Source: SG8-41 sp035649495
GTDB taxonomy: Bacteria > Pseudomonadota > Gammaproteobacteria > Burkholderiales > SG8-41
DNA length: 64,000 nt
Assembly: GCA_035649495.1 (NCBI GenBank)
Contig: DASRJL010000036.1
Coordinates: 1-64,000, forward strand
Reading direction: 5' to 3'
Shown: in pieces, positions 36,465-45,354 of the stretch
Position numbering within the stretch: the first letter of the stretch is position 1
Layout of the letters: each line of letters starts with the position of its first letter
Notes under the pieces: generated by a model
The model's input: the letters and a program-made list of their open reading frames with translations, nothing else
Database searches by the model: none
What the model was told of the DNA's origin: nothing
Made by a program: the position numbers and the translations under genes

Positions 36465-37490
36465 TCATGCGTGCACGGCCATTTCTATCATCATCGCCAG
36501 AACGACTAGAACGAAGACCCCGAAGAAGGGGAGCCACAGTCCCATGAAAAATGCTTCGTCCCACTGTACGCGGCGCTTGAAGCACCCGAAGATCAACCAC
36601 GCCAGGCACGTTACGTAGGTCCCCGCCACGAAATTCCAGTCGAGCCAGGCCGGGGTGAGGCCGAATCGTTCCGGATCCAGCGCAAGGTACGCGACGACCG
36701 GCCAGCACCAGATGGGCGCGAAATAGACCTTCGGGGACGAGAAGCCGATAAGCGCAAAGTCCCTGGGTTCCGACTTGTTCCGGCCCGAGCCGTAGCGCAG
36801 ATCCTTCTCTGGAAGGAACGCCAGATCCATGTGGTACACCTTGGGGTCCTTGCGATCGACGTAGACGGTGATATCGCGATCCGGCACGTAGCCGTCCAGA
36901 TTCAGCCACAGCGGCTCACTAGTGAACTCGCGCTTCCTGCCCGTGCCGCGATCCAGCCCCTCGGATGTGATCCTGTAGGCCCGTACTACCCCCACGGCGT
37001 TGTGCGGGTCCGGCTGCGAGGAAACGAACCGGGTGCGAACCGGTACGCCGCGCCGTTTGAGGTCGCGCAAGTCACGCGCCCGCGAAAACCCGCGAGCGAA
37101 CATGACGGCGAACACCAGCGAGACCAGGGCCCCGATCGTGACGGCCATGACCGGTCCGCCCCACAATGCCCATCGCGAACCCACCTTCGCATTCCCGGGA
37201 TCAGCGGGGTCGTACTTGACGGGCACTTTCTGTCCGTAGGCAAAGTCCGGCGTGCCCGGGCTGGAAGCCGTGAACTCGACCGTTCTTTCCTCCGGAGTCA
37301 CGAAGCGGACCGTCATGACCGTGCGGCCGCCTTCGTCGCTGGTCTCGTACCGGACCATGACGGCCACGCCCTCCGCCTCGACGGCCGAGGCGAGAAACGC
37401 CCGCTGCTGAACGATGTGATAGGCGCCGCCGAACAACAACGCCAGTCCGACGAGCATGATGACGTACTTGAGCAGTTTCAGGCTCCGCAT
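36465..37490 (-). CDS. DUF3592-like multi-pass membrane protein
   Basis: A 341-residue protein. There is a membrane helix at about 9-27 (YVIMLVGLALLFGGAYHIV), an extracytoplasmic beta-rich domain (TVMTVRFVTPEERTVEFTAS, VPVKYDPADPGNAKV) typical of DUF3592, a second helix at about 112-132, a second soluble beta domain (VRAYRITSEGLDRG, VYVDRKDPKVYHMD), and two C-terminal helices. The start at 37490 is supported by AAAGGGA. Function unknown. Confidence 0.75.
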   Translation of the reverse strand: MRSLKLLKYVIMLVGLALLFGGAYHIVQQRAFLASAVEAEGVAVMVRYETSDEGGRTVMTVRFVTPEERTVEFTASSPGTPDFAYGQKVPVKYDPADPGNAKVGSRWALWGGPVMAVTIGALVSLVFAVMFARGFSRARDLRDLKRRGVPVRTRFVSSQPDPHNAVGVVRAYRITSEGLDRGTGRKREFTSEPLWLNLDGYVPDRDITVYVDRKDPKVYHMDLAFLPEKDLRYGSGRNKSEPRDFALIGFSSPKVYFAPIWCWPVVAYLALDPERFGLTPAWLDWNFVAGTYVTCLAWLIFGCFKRRVQWDEAFFMGLWLPFFGVFVLVVLAMMIEMAVHA

Positions 37491-37643
37491 ACATCCCTTT
37501 CGCCGGATGCCGCCCGGTTGCCGTAATGGCATCGGCAAAACATTGTATTCTCCAGTCGAGGTTCATGCGCGCAGCAGGACAAGCCCGACCCGATAATCTC
37601 TTTCGCAATATACTGAAGTCCCACAGCCAGGCGGACACGTCAG

Positions 37644-38750
37644 ATGCGAGTTGTGATTTGCGGCGGCGGCGTGATCGGAGCTTGCACCGCCTACTTCCTG
37701 GCGCGGCGCGGCGTCGAAGTCACGGTCGTCGAACGAACGGAGGTAGCGTGCGCGGCTTCCGGCAAAGCGGGCGGCTTTCTGGCCCGCGACTGGTGCGTCG
37801 GCAGTCCGCTCGATGCCCTGGCGCGCCGCAGCTTCGCCCTGCATGCCGAGCTTGCCGGTGAGTTGGACGACGACTGGGCTTATCAACGGATGAACGCCTA
37901 CAGCGGTGCCGTGGTTCGCGATCGTGACCTGCGCAGACGCACGCCGGCGGCGCTCGATTGGCTTTCCGAGGGTACGGTCATTTCGCAGCGACTGGGCACG
38001 CCCGACACGACGGCTATCGTCAATCCACGCAAGTTCACCACGGCGATGATGCGGGCGGCGCAGAAGCACGGAGCGCAGGTGCGCGTGGGACAGGTCACGG
38101 GCCTGGGGCGCCGAGGCGCCGAATCGATCGTGAACGGTGTCGAGGTCGATGGGTCCGTCATCGAATCGGATGCAGCCGTTATCGCGATGGGACCGTGGTC
38201 GATACTCGCAACGGAATGGCTGCCCCTGCCCGCTGTGTTCGGACAGCAAAGCCCGAGCCTGGTCTACGACACCGGGACCGACGTGCCGGCCGACGCGCTC
38301 TTCCTCGAATACCGGGATGCGTCCGGAGACGAAGTGACTGTCGAAGTGTTCCCCCGCGCCGACGGCAGCACCCACGTCTGCGCCTTTTCCGGCGATGCGC
38401 CGCTGCCGCTCGACCCGGCGCAAGTCACACCGGAACCGGGAGTGCTCGAACGTCTGCGCTCGGTATGCGAGCGGCTGTCACCGGCGTTCAGCCCGGACCG
38501 GATCGTCGCGAAGCAGGCATGCTTTCGTCCGATTACGCGGGACTACGTGCCGCTGATTGGCCGGGTGCCGCGCATCGCAGGCGCTTACGTCGCCACCGGC
38601 CACAACGTCTGGGGCATCTTGAATGCACCGGCGACCGGAGAGGCCATGGCGGAGCTCATCGTCGACGGCAAGGCACACACCGTCGATCTGGCCCCGTTCG
38701 ATCCCGTCCGTCTTCCCCCATTCGACCCGGCGTTGCTGCGGCGAGGCTGA
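37644..38750 (+). CDS. DAO-family FAD-dependent amine/amino-acid oxidase
   Basis: A 368-residue glycine/D-amino-acid-oxidase-type flavoprotein. It shows the N-terminal FAD motif VVICGGGVIGACTAYFLARR, the ERTEVACAASGKAGGFL segment and the C-terminal GAYVATGHNVWGILNAPATG that closes over FAD. It would oxidise an amino acid or secondary amine. It is divergent from the DUF3592-like gene. Confidence 0.9.
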   Translation: MRVVICGGGVIGACTAYFLARRGVEVTVVERTEVACAASGKAGGFLARDWCVGSPLDALARRSFALHAELAGELDDDWAYQRMNAYSGAVVRDRDLRRRTPAALDWLSEGTVISQRLGTPDTTAIVNPRKFTTAMMRAAQKHGAQVRVGQVTGLGRRGAESIVNGVEVDGSVIESDAAVIAMGPWSILATEWLPLPAVFGQQSPSLVYDTGTDVPADALFLEYRDASGDEVTVEVFPRADGSTHVCAFSGDAPLPLDPAQVTPEPGVLERLRSVCERLSPAFSPDRIVAKQACFRPITRDYVPLIGRVPRIAGAYVATGHNVWGILNAPATGEAMAELIVDGKAHTVDLAPFDPVRLPPFDPALLRRG

Positions 38751-38765
38751 TATCCGGCAACACAT

Positions 38766-39168
38766 TCCCCTCCTGCAAATAGGAGAGGTGGCGCGCGTAC
38801 GCTCGCCGGGGTGGTCAGGTTAACGGACGAAACTGAGTGTGCTCGCAGCTGGCCGGGTCCTGTCAGGGTGGTCGGCTCTGCCCCCGATCCTCCCGCTGCA
38901 TCAGGCAATTGATTTGGCCATCGCGTTGTCTTGAGGCGGTAACCGGTACCGGCTGCCCGATTCTCTCAGGCGCATGTGGTGTGTGACTTGGCCGTCGCAT
39001 TTTCTGGAGACCGCGCCCGGTACTGGAGGATCGGTGTCACTCACCGCCCACCCTGCCACCCGGCTGCTGCTCGGAGGATGGTTACAACGGCACGCATGAC
39101 CCATGACGCCTGACCCCTGACGGGGGTTAAGTGGGCCCGCATTCCGCCCCCGACCACCCGCCCCTGTT
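38766..39168. repeat. Cluster of dispersed repeats left of the cassette array
   Basis: The stretch 38751-39312 has no supported gene. In order it holds: a CCCCTCC...GGAG(A)GG hairpin element with GGCGCGCGTACGCTCGCCGG (38766-38818); a GCTGGCCGGGTCCTGTCAGG element (38848-38868); GGTACCGGCTGCCCGATTCTC (about 38946-38966, approximate); GCCACCCGGCTGCTGCTCGG (39055-39074); four CATGAC/CCTGAC heptamers (39095-39122); and a GC-rich block (39128-39168). Related blocks recur inverted at 42262-42640 and again at 63462-63684. Confidence 0.75.
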
Positions 39169-39312
39169 GTGCCGCACGGAGTGATGAGGGCGGCACGAGC
39201 CGGACGAGGTCGGGAAACGTCACGTCCGTAGGCGATGTGGAGAGCGGATCGACGACGTTGATTGACCAGCACCAGTCGGCTGCGGAGGACACGAACTCCA
39301 GATTTTTATACA

Positions 39313-39379
39313 GCCTCAACGTTGCGCTAACCGGCGCGCGCGCGGCTTGCGCGCGTCCGCGTTGAGCAGCGAGTTAGAC
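39313..39379 (-). repeat. attC site 1 (integron recombination site)
   Basis: On the minus strand it begins with GTCTAAC (fits RYYYAAC), has an L''-like CTGCTCAACGCGGA, a GC-rich central stem, an L'-like CCGGTTAGCGCAACG, and ends with GTTGAGG (near GTTRRRY). It lies 27 bases after the stop codon of the cupin gene. Confidence 0.75.
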
Positions 39380-39406
39380 GTCGCATGTTCCGAACAGAGA
39401 GGACAG

Positions 39407-40099
39407 TCAGCGTTTGCACAAACCCTGCGGTTTCCAATCAGCGGCGGGCACTGTGTGAGGCTTGGACGATTCATGAAGAATGAGTACGAGCGAACGCCGC
39501 TCTTCTGTACCAGTCACCGAGAGTCGCATCGGCTGGCCGCCCGGCACGATCACACCATTCTTATCTCCGGCACGGCCCACCGACTTGCCTTCCGGCGTCT
39601 CCAGGCACACTTCTCCGGCAGCTGTGTACCAGGCCTCCGGGCCGGGATGGCGATGCACTGGCGAATCGAAGCCTGGAGGAAAAATCGCTTCCATATACTG
39701 CGCCATATAGCTTTCGCCCGCGATGACTGGAAGAGGACCGATTTCAGCAACGCGTTCGCCACCAGATGGTTTCCAGCCGGCCGGAGCGACCGTCGTCAGC
39801 CAAACCTTTCCAAGGGACTCCACGACAGTTTCACCAGGGCGCTTGACCGCTTGTGCGGCGCTGCGACTGTCATAGGCATAGAGATGCCAGAATAGGGGCC
39901 CGTTGGGGAGTTGCCCTAGGGGTTCGCTAGCTACAATCCAACATCCGCGGTCTGTAGTCCGCGCGGCAACCGGTTGGCAAGTGGGTTTCCAGACATCTTG
40001 CGCAGACGTGTAGTTGCACACTGACAGTGCGAGAACGGTGAAAACGACGACAACGAAACCCGGACGCCACAGCGGGCGCGCTCCTATCAAGCCATCCAT
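39407..40099 (-). CDS. Secreted cupin-domain protein in an integron cassette
   Basis: A 230-residue protein with an N-terminal signal or membrane segment (PGFVVVVFTVLALSVC), then a single cupin barrel with motif 1 like FDSPVHRHPGPEAWYTAAGE and motif 2 GDKNGVIVPGGQPMRL. The metal ligands His, His and Glu are visible in motif 1; the motif 2 His is not obvious. Its position between two attC sites makes it a gene cassette. Function unknown. Confidence 0.82.
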   Translation of the reverse strand: MDGLIGARPLWRPGFVVVVFTVLALSVCNYTSAQDVWKPTCQPVAARTTDRGCWIVASEPLGQLPNGPLFWHLYAYDSRSAAQAVKRPGETVVESLGKVWLTTVAPAGWKPSGGERVAEIGPLPVIAGESYMAQYMEAIFPPGFDSPVHRHPGPEAWYTAAGEVCLETPEGKSVGRAGDKNGVIVPGGQPMRLSVTGTEERRSLVLILHESSKPHTVPAADWKPQGLCKR

Positions 40100-40189
40100 A
40101 TGAGCCTCCTATGCATTCACGACGGACACATTCCATACTTTACCGACATCGTGCCAGGCACGGCATCTACCGACTCGTCACTTGGCGAC

Positions 40190-40285
40190 GTCTAACGAGC
40201 GCGTTAACCGGTCGCCGCGGCGCGCAGCGACGCCGGAACCCAGCAGTAGAGTTGTTGGGCGGTCCGGTTCAACGCGGGGTTAGGC
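40190..40285 (-). repeat. attC site 2 (integron recombination site)
   Basis: On the minus strand this 96-bp imperfect palindrome runs from GCCTAAC (RYYYAAC) through CGCGTTGAACCGGACC, a central GC-rich stem and CGACCGGTTAACGCGC, to GTTAGAC (GTTRRRY). Both core sites match consensus. This is the clearest of the three sites. It starts eight bases after the stop codon of the acetyltransferase gene. Confidence 0.9.
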
Positions 40286-40293
40286 AGCACGCT

Positions 40294-40749
40294 TCATAGC
40301 TCAAGGGTCATGAATACACTGTTCGGATCGGGTCTGTAGTCGCCGAACGGCTCGCAGTATCTGAAACCAAAACTCTCGTACAGCCGCTGCGCGGGTACGA
40401 ATGCCTCCATGGAACCTGTCTCAAGGCTCAAGCGCCTGTAGCCTCGCTCGCGGGCAACGGCAATGATATGCGTCAGCATGGCGCGGCCCGCTCCTCGGCG
40501 CCGAAGGGAAAGGGGTGTCCTCATGGACTTGATCTCGCCATGCTCGGAGTCGATCTCCTTGAGCGCGCCACAGCCCAAGAGAATGGGGCCGTCGCGTACC
40601 GTCCAAAACCTGACGTCCGATCCCTGGAGTTTGCTGACATCGAGTGCGTGGACGCTCTCGGGCGGTGAGAGCTCATACATGTTGCGAAGATGCTCTTCAA
40701 GGAGCTCACGTACATCGGGCAGACCAGGATCGTCAACTACGATTTGCAT
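40294..40749 (-). CDS. GNAT acetyltransferase (YsnE-like) in an integron cassette
   Basis: A 151-residue GNAT N-acetyltransferase. The acetyl-CoA loop is RRRGAGRAMLTHII, preceded by the beta-4 segment GEIKSMRTP and followed by LYESFGFRYCEPFGDYRPDP. The pattern resembles YsnE-type acetyltransferases. It lies between attC sites 2 and 3 and is transcribed in the cassette direction. GNAT proteins are among the most frequent cassette-encoded families. Confidence 0.9.
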   Translation of the reverse strand: MQIVVDDPGLPDVRELLEEHLRNMYELSPPESVHALDVSKLQGSDVRFWTVRDGPILLGCGALKEIDSEHGEIKSMRTPLSLRRRGAGRAMLTHIIAVARERGYRRLSLETGSMEAFVPAQRLYESFGFRYCEPFGDYRPDPNSVFMTLEL

Positions 40750-40773
40750 GGCTGACGCAGGGCAGGTTGTGCT

Positions 40774-40833
40774 GCCTAACCGTTTGAGTTCAGCGGACTG
40801 CCGAAGGCAGTCCGCTGGAGCGAAAGGTTAGCC
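40774..40833 (-). repeat. attC site 3 (integron recombination site)
   Basis: A 60-bp site. On the minus strand it runs from GGCTAAC (one mismatch to RYYYAAC) through CTCCAGCGGACTGCC, a perfect stem GCGGACTGCC/GGCAGTCCGC, and GAACTCAAACG to GTTAGGC (GTTRRRY). The length is typical of short attC sites. It lies 44 bases after the stop codon of the phosphotransferase gene. Confidence 0.88.
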
Positions 40834-40877
40834 ATCTTCATGGCCCGAGGCGGCGCGCGAACACTGCCACGATGGGC

Positions 40878-41888
40878 TCACCGGGTGAGACCTAAGAGCT
40901 GCCGCAATTTGCCGATGACATAGCCTTCCCACCACGCATTGCCGTCGAGCTCGCCTTGGGCGAGGACAAGATGGGTTAGAAAGACTGCACGCAACAACTG
41001 AAAGAGCAGGAGTTGGCGAGCGAAGTCCGAGGGCAGTGGTCGAGTGCTGGCATAGGCCTTGCTGAAGGCCTCTGTCAAACGCAGGTAGTCATGCCGCTCA
41101 AGCGAACCGAACAGCGCCGAGGCAATGTCGTAGAGGAAATACCCTGAGCCGAGATCCTCGAAATCAAGGAAGGCAACGCCATTGGGCCGAAAGAGGCAAT
41201 TGCCTGGATGAAAATCGGCGTGAATGAGGCCATAGCTCAGGAGATCCGGACGCAGCCGACCCATCAGCTCACGGGCTTGCCCCGCGAGTTGAACGAAGCG
41301 GCCTGCCGCTTCGGGTGGGAAGTGGCATCGCAAGTAGGTAGTCATACGTTCAAGGGTGTTACCCGCGCCAGGATCGACGCAGTACTGCTCATCCCAGTGA
41401 GGCCGATCGAACTCCGGCGGCGGATTGAACGTTGCGCTCTTCGCATGGAGATTGGCACATGCAGCGCCCATTGCGCGGAAGTCGGCGGCACTCATCTCTT
41501 CTTCAACGATGTGCGTTCCGTCGAGCCAGTGGAACACGTTGCACCAACGCGGCTCCGACAGCGACGACACTGAAGCCCGAACTACGAGTTGGCCATCCAA
41601 GCTCGCGACTGGATCGGGCACCCAGACTCCGGCGATGGATTGCATTGCGCTCAGCCATTGCATCTCAGAGCGTAACCTAGCCGCGCTATGGTGATTGCAC
41701 GTCACCCGCAAAACGAACTGCTGTCCGTCGGACGCTACGACGCGATAGGTCGCATTGTTGAAGTAGCGCAAGTTCTGCAAGCCGGTGGCGGTGATCCCAT
41801 AGTGTTTGAGCGCCACCCTTGCCAGCGGCTCTAGCTCAGCAAGCGTAGGCCGATCGGCTGCGGTTGGAAGAGTGGATGGGTCGATCAT
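40878..41888 (-). CDS. APH/homoserine kinase-type phosphotransferase, probable first cassette
   Basis: A phosphotransferase of about 336 residues with a kinase-like fold. It shows Brenner's motif LIHADFHPGNCLF and the metal-binding AFLDFEDLGSGYFLYDIA. It resembles aminoglycoside phosphotransferase-family (PF01636) proteins; substrate is not evident and antibiotic resistance should not be assumed. I chose the ATG at 41888 (MIDPSTLPTAADRPTLAEL). The frame stays open to 42215, with other possible starts such as 41990. It is followed by attC site 3, but no attC or attI was found upstream. Confidence 0.8.
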   Translation of the reverse strand: MIDPSTLPTAADRPTLAELEPLARVALKHYGITATGLQNLRYFNNATYRVVASDGQQFVLRVTCNHHSAARLRSEMQWLSAMQSIAGVWVPDPVASLDGQLVVRASVSSLSEPRWCNVFHWLDGTHIVEEEMSAADFRAMGAACANLHAKSATFNPPPEFDRPHWDEQYCVDPGAGNTLERMTTYLRCHFPPEAAGRFVQLAGQARELMGRLRPDLLSYGLIHADFHPGNCLFRPNGVAFLDFEDLGSGYFLYDIASALFGSLERHDYLRLTEAFSKAYASTRPLPSDFARQLLLFQLLRAVFLTHLVLAQGELDGNAWWEGYVIGKLRQLLGLTR

Positions 41889-42261
41889 GCGCGACAGCAA
41901 GAAGATTGTTCGATGTTGGCCAGACGTTGTGTTTGTCTCAGTGACTTCTGAGATGGCTAACTTTGATATGGAGAGACCGAACTGCTGCATAACTCGGCAC
42001 CTGCCGCCGTAATTTGGTGGCCGTGAATCGTCGATAACCTCTTGTCGAGGCGATGATTCTGCCGTGCTTTCATAGGTTCTACGGACTACTAAATTTCGGT
42101 GCAAAGCGGCATGGCCGAGTGACGTTAGCATACGCTCGATGCTATTGACCGTCTGATCCTGAAAGAACAGGTCAGTGTCCGGTTGTGGCGCGTTTCCAAC
42201 CATTGCTCTGCGCATGAAATGCTGGCGGGTCGCGACTCAAGAAGTGAATTCACAAGGCAGG

Positions 42262-42640
42262 GCGGGCGGTGGGGGCGGTCTCAGTGGGCCCATCCAAAAG
42301 AGAACTGCGTGGCTCCACCCGCAGCCGGGCGGCGAGCACAACAAGCCCGCAGCGCGGTGAGCCACGTTGCCCAAGCAGCGGCCGGGTGGCGGGATGCCGC
42401 AGACTGATCCGTTCTCCCGGTATTGGTAGATTCCCAGATTACGCGACGCTCAAATCAATTGACCACCGGCGTGTGGAAGAATCGAGCAGCCGGTACCGGG
42501 AGAATCGGGCAGGCAAGGCGTCCCGACAGGACCCGGTCAGCTGCGAGGCAACTGACAATCCTGCCTGGATTCGCGCCTCCGCGGGAATGACGACCATCGA
42601 CCAGGCAGGCGGCCGGACATGGCGGCAGGACCCGGCCAGC
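42262..42640. repeat. Cluster of dispersed repeats right of the cassette array
   Basis: The gap 41889-42732 has no other supported gene. Elements seen: a GC-rich block GGGCGGGCGGTGGGGGCGG (42262-42296) matching the inverse of 39128-39168; AGCAGCGGCCGGGTGGCGGG (42374-42393); CCGGTACCGGGAGAATCGGG (about 42491-42510); inverted CTGACCGGGTCCTGTCGG elements (42521-42545 and 42613-42640); and GGATTCGCGCCTCC next to GCGGGAATGACG (42567-42592), a member of the common ATTCCCGC...GCGGGAAT family. Confidence 0.7.
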
Positions 42641-42732
42641 TGTTCGGCTCGCGAGAAATCGGATCGGGTGCGGGCGACACTCGACGCTGTTTTCCCGTAA
42701 CATCGACCACACACCCTGCAGGAGGCGCATTC

Positions 42733-43578
42733 ATGCTCACCGGCGTGTATTACTTTCCGACCGACTACGGGATCGATATCGCGGAGCTTGCCCGCGCGCT
42801 CGAAGAGCGCGGCTACGATGCGCTGTTTGTCTGCGAACACACGCATATTCCGACGAGCCGTAGAACGCCGTTCCCCGGCGGCGGGGAGCTCCCGAAGAAA
42901 TACAAGCACACGCACGATCCGTTCGTCGCACTGTCGTTCGCCGCCGCCGCGACGCGCCGGCTCAAGCTCGGGACGGGCATTTCCCTGATTCCGCAACGCG
43001 AGCCGATCGTCACCGCCAAATCGGTGGCCAGCCTCGACCAGCTGTCCGAAGGGCGGTTCATCTTTGCGATCGGGGGCGGCTGGAACGTCGACGAGATGGA
43101 GAACCACGGCGCCCGCTATGAAACGCGCTTCAAGCTGCTGCGCGAGCGCGTGCTCGCGATGAAGGCACTGTGGACACAGGAAGAGGCGCAGTTTCACGGC
43201 AAGTACGTCAACTTCGATCCGGTCTGGATGTACCCCAAGCCGAAGCAGCGCCCGCATCCACCGGTCCTGATCGGCGGCGAGTCCGACCATACGATTAAGC
43301 GCGTGCTCGAATTCGGTGACGGCTGGTTCCCGCGGCCGCGCAACAAGTGGGAGCCCAGGAGCGCTGTTGCCCGTTTGCATGCTGCGGCCAAAGCGGCGGG
43401 GCGCGATCCGGCCACGCTGCCGATTACGGTGTTCGCCGCTCCGCCGGACCGCGAGAAGCTGGTGCCTTATCGCGAGGCGGGGATTCATCGCGTGCTGTTC
43501 GAGGTGCCGGATGTAAGTCGCGACGAGATCCTGCGAGTGCTCGACAGGAACGCGCCGTTGATCGCGGAGCTTGCGTGA
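42733..43578 (+). CDS. LLM-class F420/FMN-dependent oxidoreductase
   Basis: A 281-residue luciferase-like protein of the F420-dependent subgroup. Signatures: YYFPTDYGIDIAELARALEE, RLKLGTGISLIPQREPI, LDQLSEGRFIFAIGGGWNVD and HPPVLIGGESDHTIKRVLEF. The start at 42733 has GGAGG eight bases upstream; the longer open frame extends into repeats. It may act with the ThDP enzyme that follows 94 bases downstream. Confidence 0.9.
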   Translation: MLTGVYYFPTDYGIDIAELARALEERGYDALFVCEHTHIPTSRRTPFPGGGELPKKYKHTHDPFVALSFAAAATRRLKLGTGISLIPQREPIVTAKSVASLDQLSEGRFIFAIGGGWNVDEMENHGARYETRFKLLRERVLAMKALWTQEEAQFHGKYVNFDPVWMYPKPKQRPHPPVLIGGESDHTIKRVLEFGDGWFPRPRNKWEPRSAVARLHAAAKAAGRDPATLPITVFAAPPDREKLVPYREAGIHRVLFEVPDVSRDEILRVLDRNAPLIAELA

Positions 43579-43671
43579 AGCCCGTCAGCGTACGGGGTGG
43601 TGGGAGGAGGTAGAATGAAGAAAAGGTACTCCGACCCCCACGCATCGCTCTAACCTGAGGGAGTTGCAACC

Positions 43672-45342
43672 GTGACGACTGAAGCCAAACTGCATGTCTA
43701 CGATGTTCTCGCCAAGACCTTCATCCAGGAGGGTGTGCGCACCTGTTTTACGCTGATGGGCGATGCGAACATGAACTGGGCGGCGCGATTGGCCCAGCAG
43801 GGATGTCGCATGGTCTACGTCAGGCACGAGCATTGCGCGGTTGCGGCTGGCATGGCCTATGCGCGCAAGACCGGGGAGGTAGGCGTCGCAACGGTCACCT
43901 GCGGGCCCGGCGTCACGCAATTGATCACGGCGCTCCCGGCGGCGGTCCGCGCCCATGTGCCGATGGTGGTCTTTGGCGGCGAGGCGCCGCTCCGGATGGG
44001 ATGGTACAACCAGGGGATAGACCAGGCGCCGATGATCAAGGCGACGGGCGCGGACTACCATCCGCTGCATCTGCCCGAGCGTATGCCGATCGGGATTCGC
44101 GATGCATTCCTGCAGGCGCGCCGCGAGCGGCGCCCGGTGGTGCTCGGCATTCCGTTCGATCTCCAGGAGCGGCCCTGGGCCGGACCGGAGAAATTACCGA
44201 CGCCCTCGTCGGAACTGCTGCCGCGCCTCGCTCCGATTCCACCGCATCCGGATGACGTGGCGAAGGCAGCACAACTGGTTGCGTCTGCCGAGCGCGTAGT
44301 CGTCATGGCCGGCCTGGGCGCGGTCGAAGCGAAGGCGGGGCCCGCGTGCCGGGCGCTGGCCGCGAAGGCGGGCGGAATCCTGACTACGACGCTGCCCGCG
44401 AGGGGACTCTTCCACGACGACCTGTACTGCGTCGGCATCTCGGGCAGTTTCTCCACCGAGGTCGGCCTCGAGCTGGTGGGGCAGGCCGACCTGGTCATTA
44501 CGGTCGGCGGCTCCCTCGCCTACCACGCGGGCGGCGGCGGTCAGCTGTGGCCGAAGGCGAAGATGCTGCATATCGACGTCGATCCCCGGGCGATACGCCA
44601 GGGCCAGGAAGTGGCGCGCAACCACCTGCGCGCCGACGCCAGATTGGGCGTGGAGGCCCTGACGGCGGCCTTGCCGGCGCGCACCTCGACTTGGCGCACC
44701 GAGGCGATGGCCGCGCGCATCCGCGATTCGAAGCCCGACAGCTATAGGTTCGAGATCGAGCCGGGGCTCCTCGACCCGCGCGACGTGGTCGAAGCGCTCG
44801 AGGACAAGCTGCCCGCGGACTGGGAGATGGTGAACTCCTCCGGCCACTGCTCGTGGTTCTTCGCGCAGATGCCGTCGCGCCCGCAGGAGCGGTTCTTCTC
44901 GCTCCGCGAGTTCGGCGCGATCGGCAACGGCATTTCCTTCGGCATGGGCGTAGCGGCAGCCCGCCCGGACCGGCCAGTGGTGCTGTTCGACGGCGACGGC
45001 AGCCTGATGATGCATATCCAGGAGATGGAAACCATCAAACGCCACGGGCTGAAAATGCTGATCATCGTGATGAACGACGGCGCGTACGGTTCCGAAGTGC
45101 ACAAGCTGCGATCGGAGGAGTTGCCCGAGGCGGGGTCGGTGTTCGGCCGACCGGATTTTGCGGCCATCGCGCGTGGGTTCGGCATCGGCGGCAAGACCAT
45201 AAAGAACCTGAATGACGTGCCCAAGGCGCTGGCGGAATTCACCGCAAGCGGCGGCGCCGCCGTCTGGGACTTCCACGTCTCGGACAAGGTCGTGTCGCCG
45301 ACGATCCGGCGCTCCCATCCTGGCAAGTACAAGAAGGCCTGA
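43672..45342 (+). CDS. Acetolactate synthase-like ThDP-dependent enzyme
   Basis: A 556-residue three-domain ThDP enzyme. Catalytic Glu lies in YVRHEHCAVAAGMAYAR; the central NAD/FAD-like domain contains VVMAGLGAVEAKAGPACRAL; the cofactor motif is FDGDGSLMMHIQE followed by IIVMNDGAYG. It starts with GTG, with GAGGGAG upstream. No regulatory subunit is nearby, so a catabolic keto-acid decarboxylase or ligase role is likelier than branched-chain amino acid synthesis. Confidence 0.9.
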   Translation: MTTEAKLHVYDVLAKTFIQEGVRTCFTLMGDANMNWAARLAQQGCRMVYVRHEHCAVAAGMAYARKTGEVGVATVTCGPGVTQLITALPAAVRAHVPMVVFGGEAPLRMGWYNQGIDQAPMIKATGADYHPLHLPERMPIGIRDAFLQARRERRPVVLGIPFDLQERPWAGPEKLPTPSSELLPRLAPIPPHPDDVAKAAQLVASAERVVVMAGLGAVEAKAGPACRALAAKAGGILTTTLPARGLFHDDLYCVGISGSFSTEVGLELVGQADLVITVGGSLAYHAGGGGQLWPKAKMLHIDVDPRAIRQGQEVARNHLRADARLGVEALTAALPARTSTWRTEAMAARIRDSKPDSYRFEIEPGLLDPRDVVEALEDKLPADWEMVNSSGHCSWFFAQMPSRPQERFFSLREFGAIGNGISFGMGVAAARPDRPVVLFDGDGSLMMHIQEMETIKRHGLKMLIIVMNDGAYGSEVHKLRSEELPEAGSVFGRPDFAAIARGFGIGGKTIKNLNDVPKALAEFTASGGAAVWDFHVSDKVVSPTIRRSHPGKYKKA

Positions 45343-45354
45343 TGGCGCCGTCGA

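Noticed and set aside
38766..39168. CRISPR array
   Set aside because: The repeats differ from each other, are not regularly spaced and have no cas genes nearby; they are dispersed intergenic elements.
40878..41888. Antibiotic-resistance call for the phosphotransferase cassette
   Set aside because: Only general kinase motifs are visible; the sequence does not match a named aminoglycoside or macrolide phosphotransferase that I recognise.
41953..42127. Possible fourth attC site (GGCTAAC ... GTTAGC)
   Set aside because: The ends resemble core sites but the 175 bp between them lacks matching L boxes and a central stem, and it lies inside an open frame.
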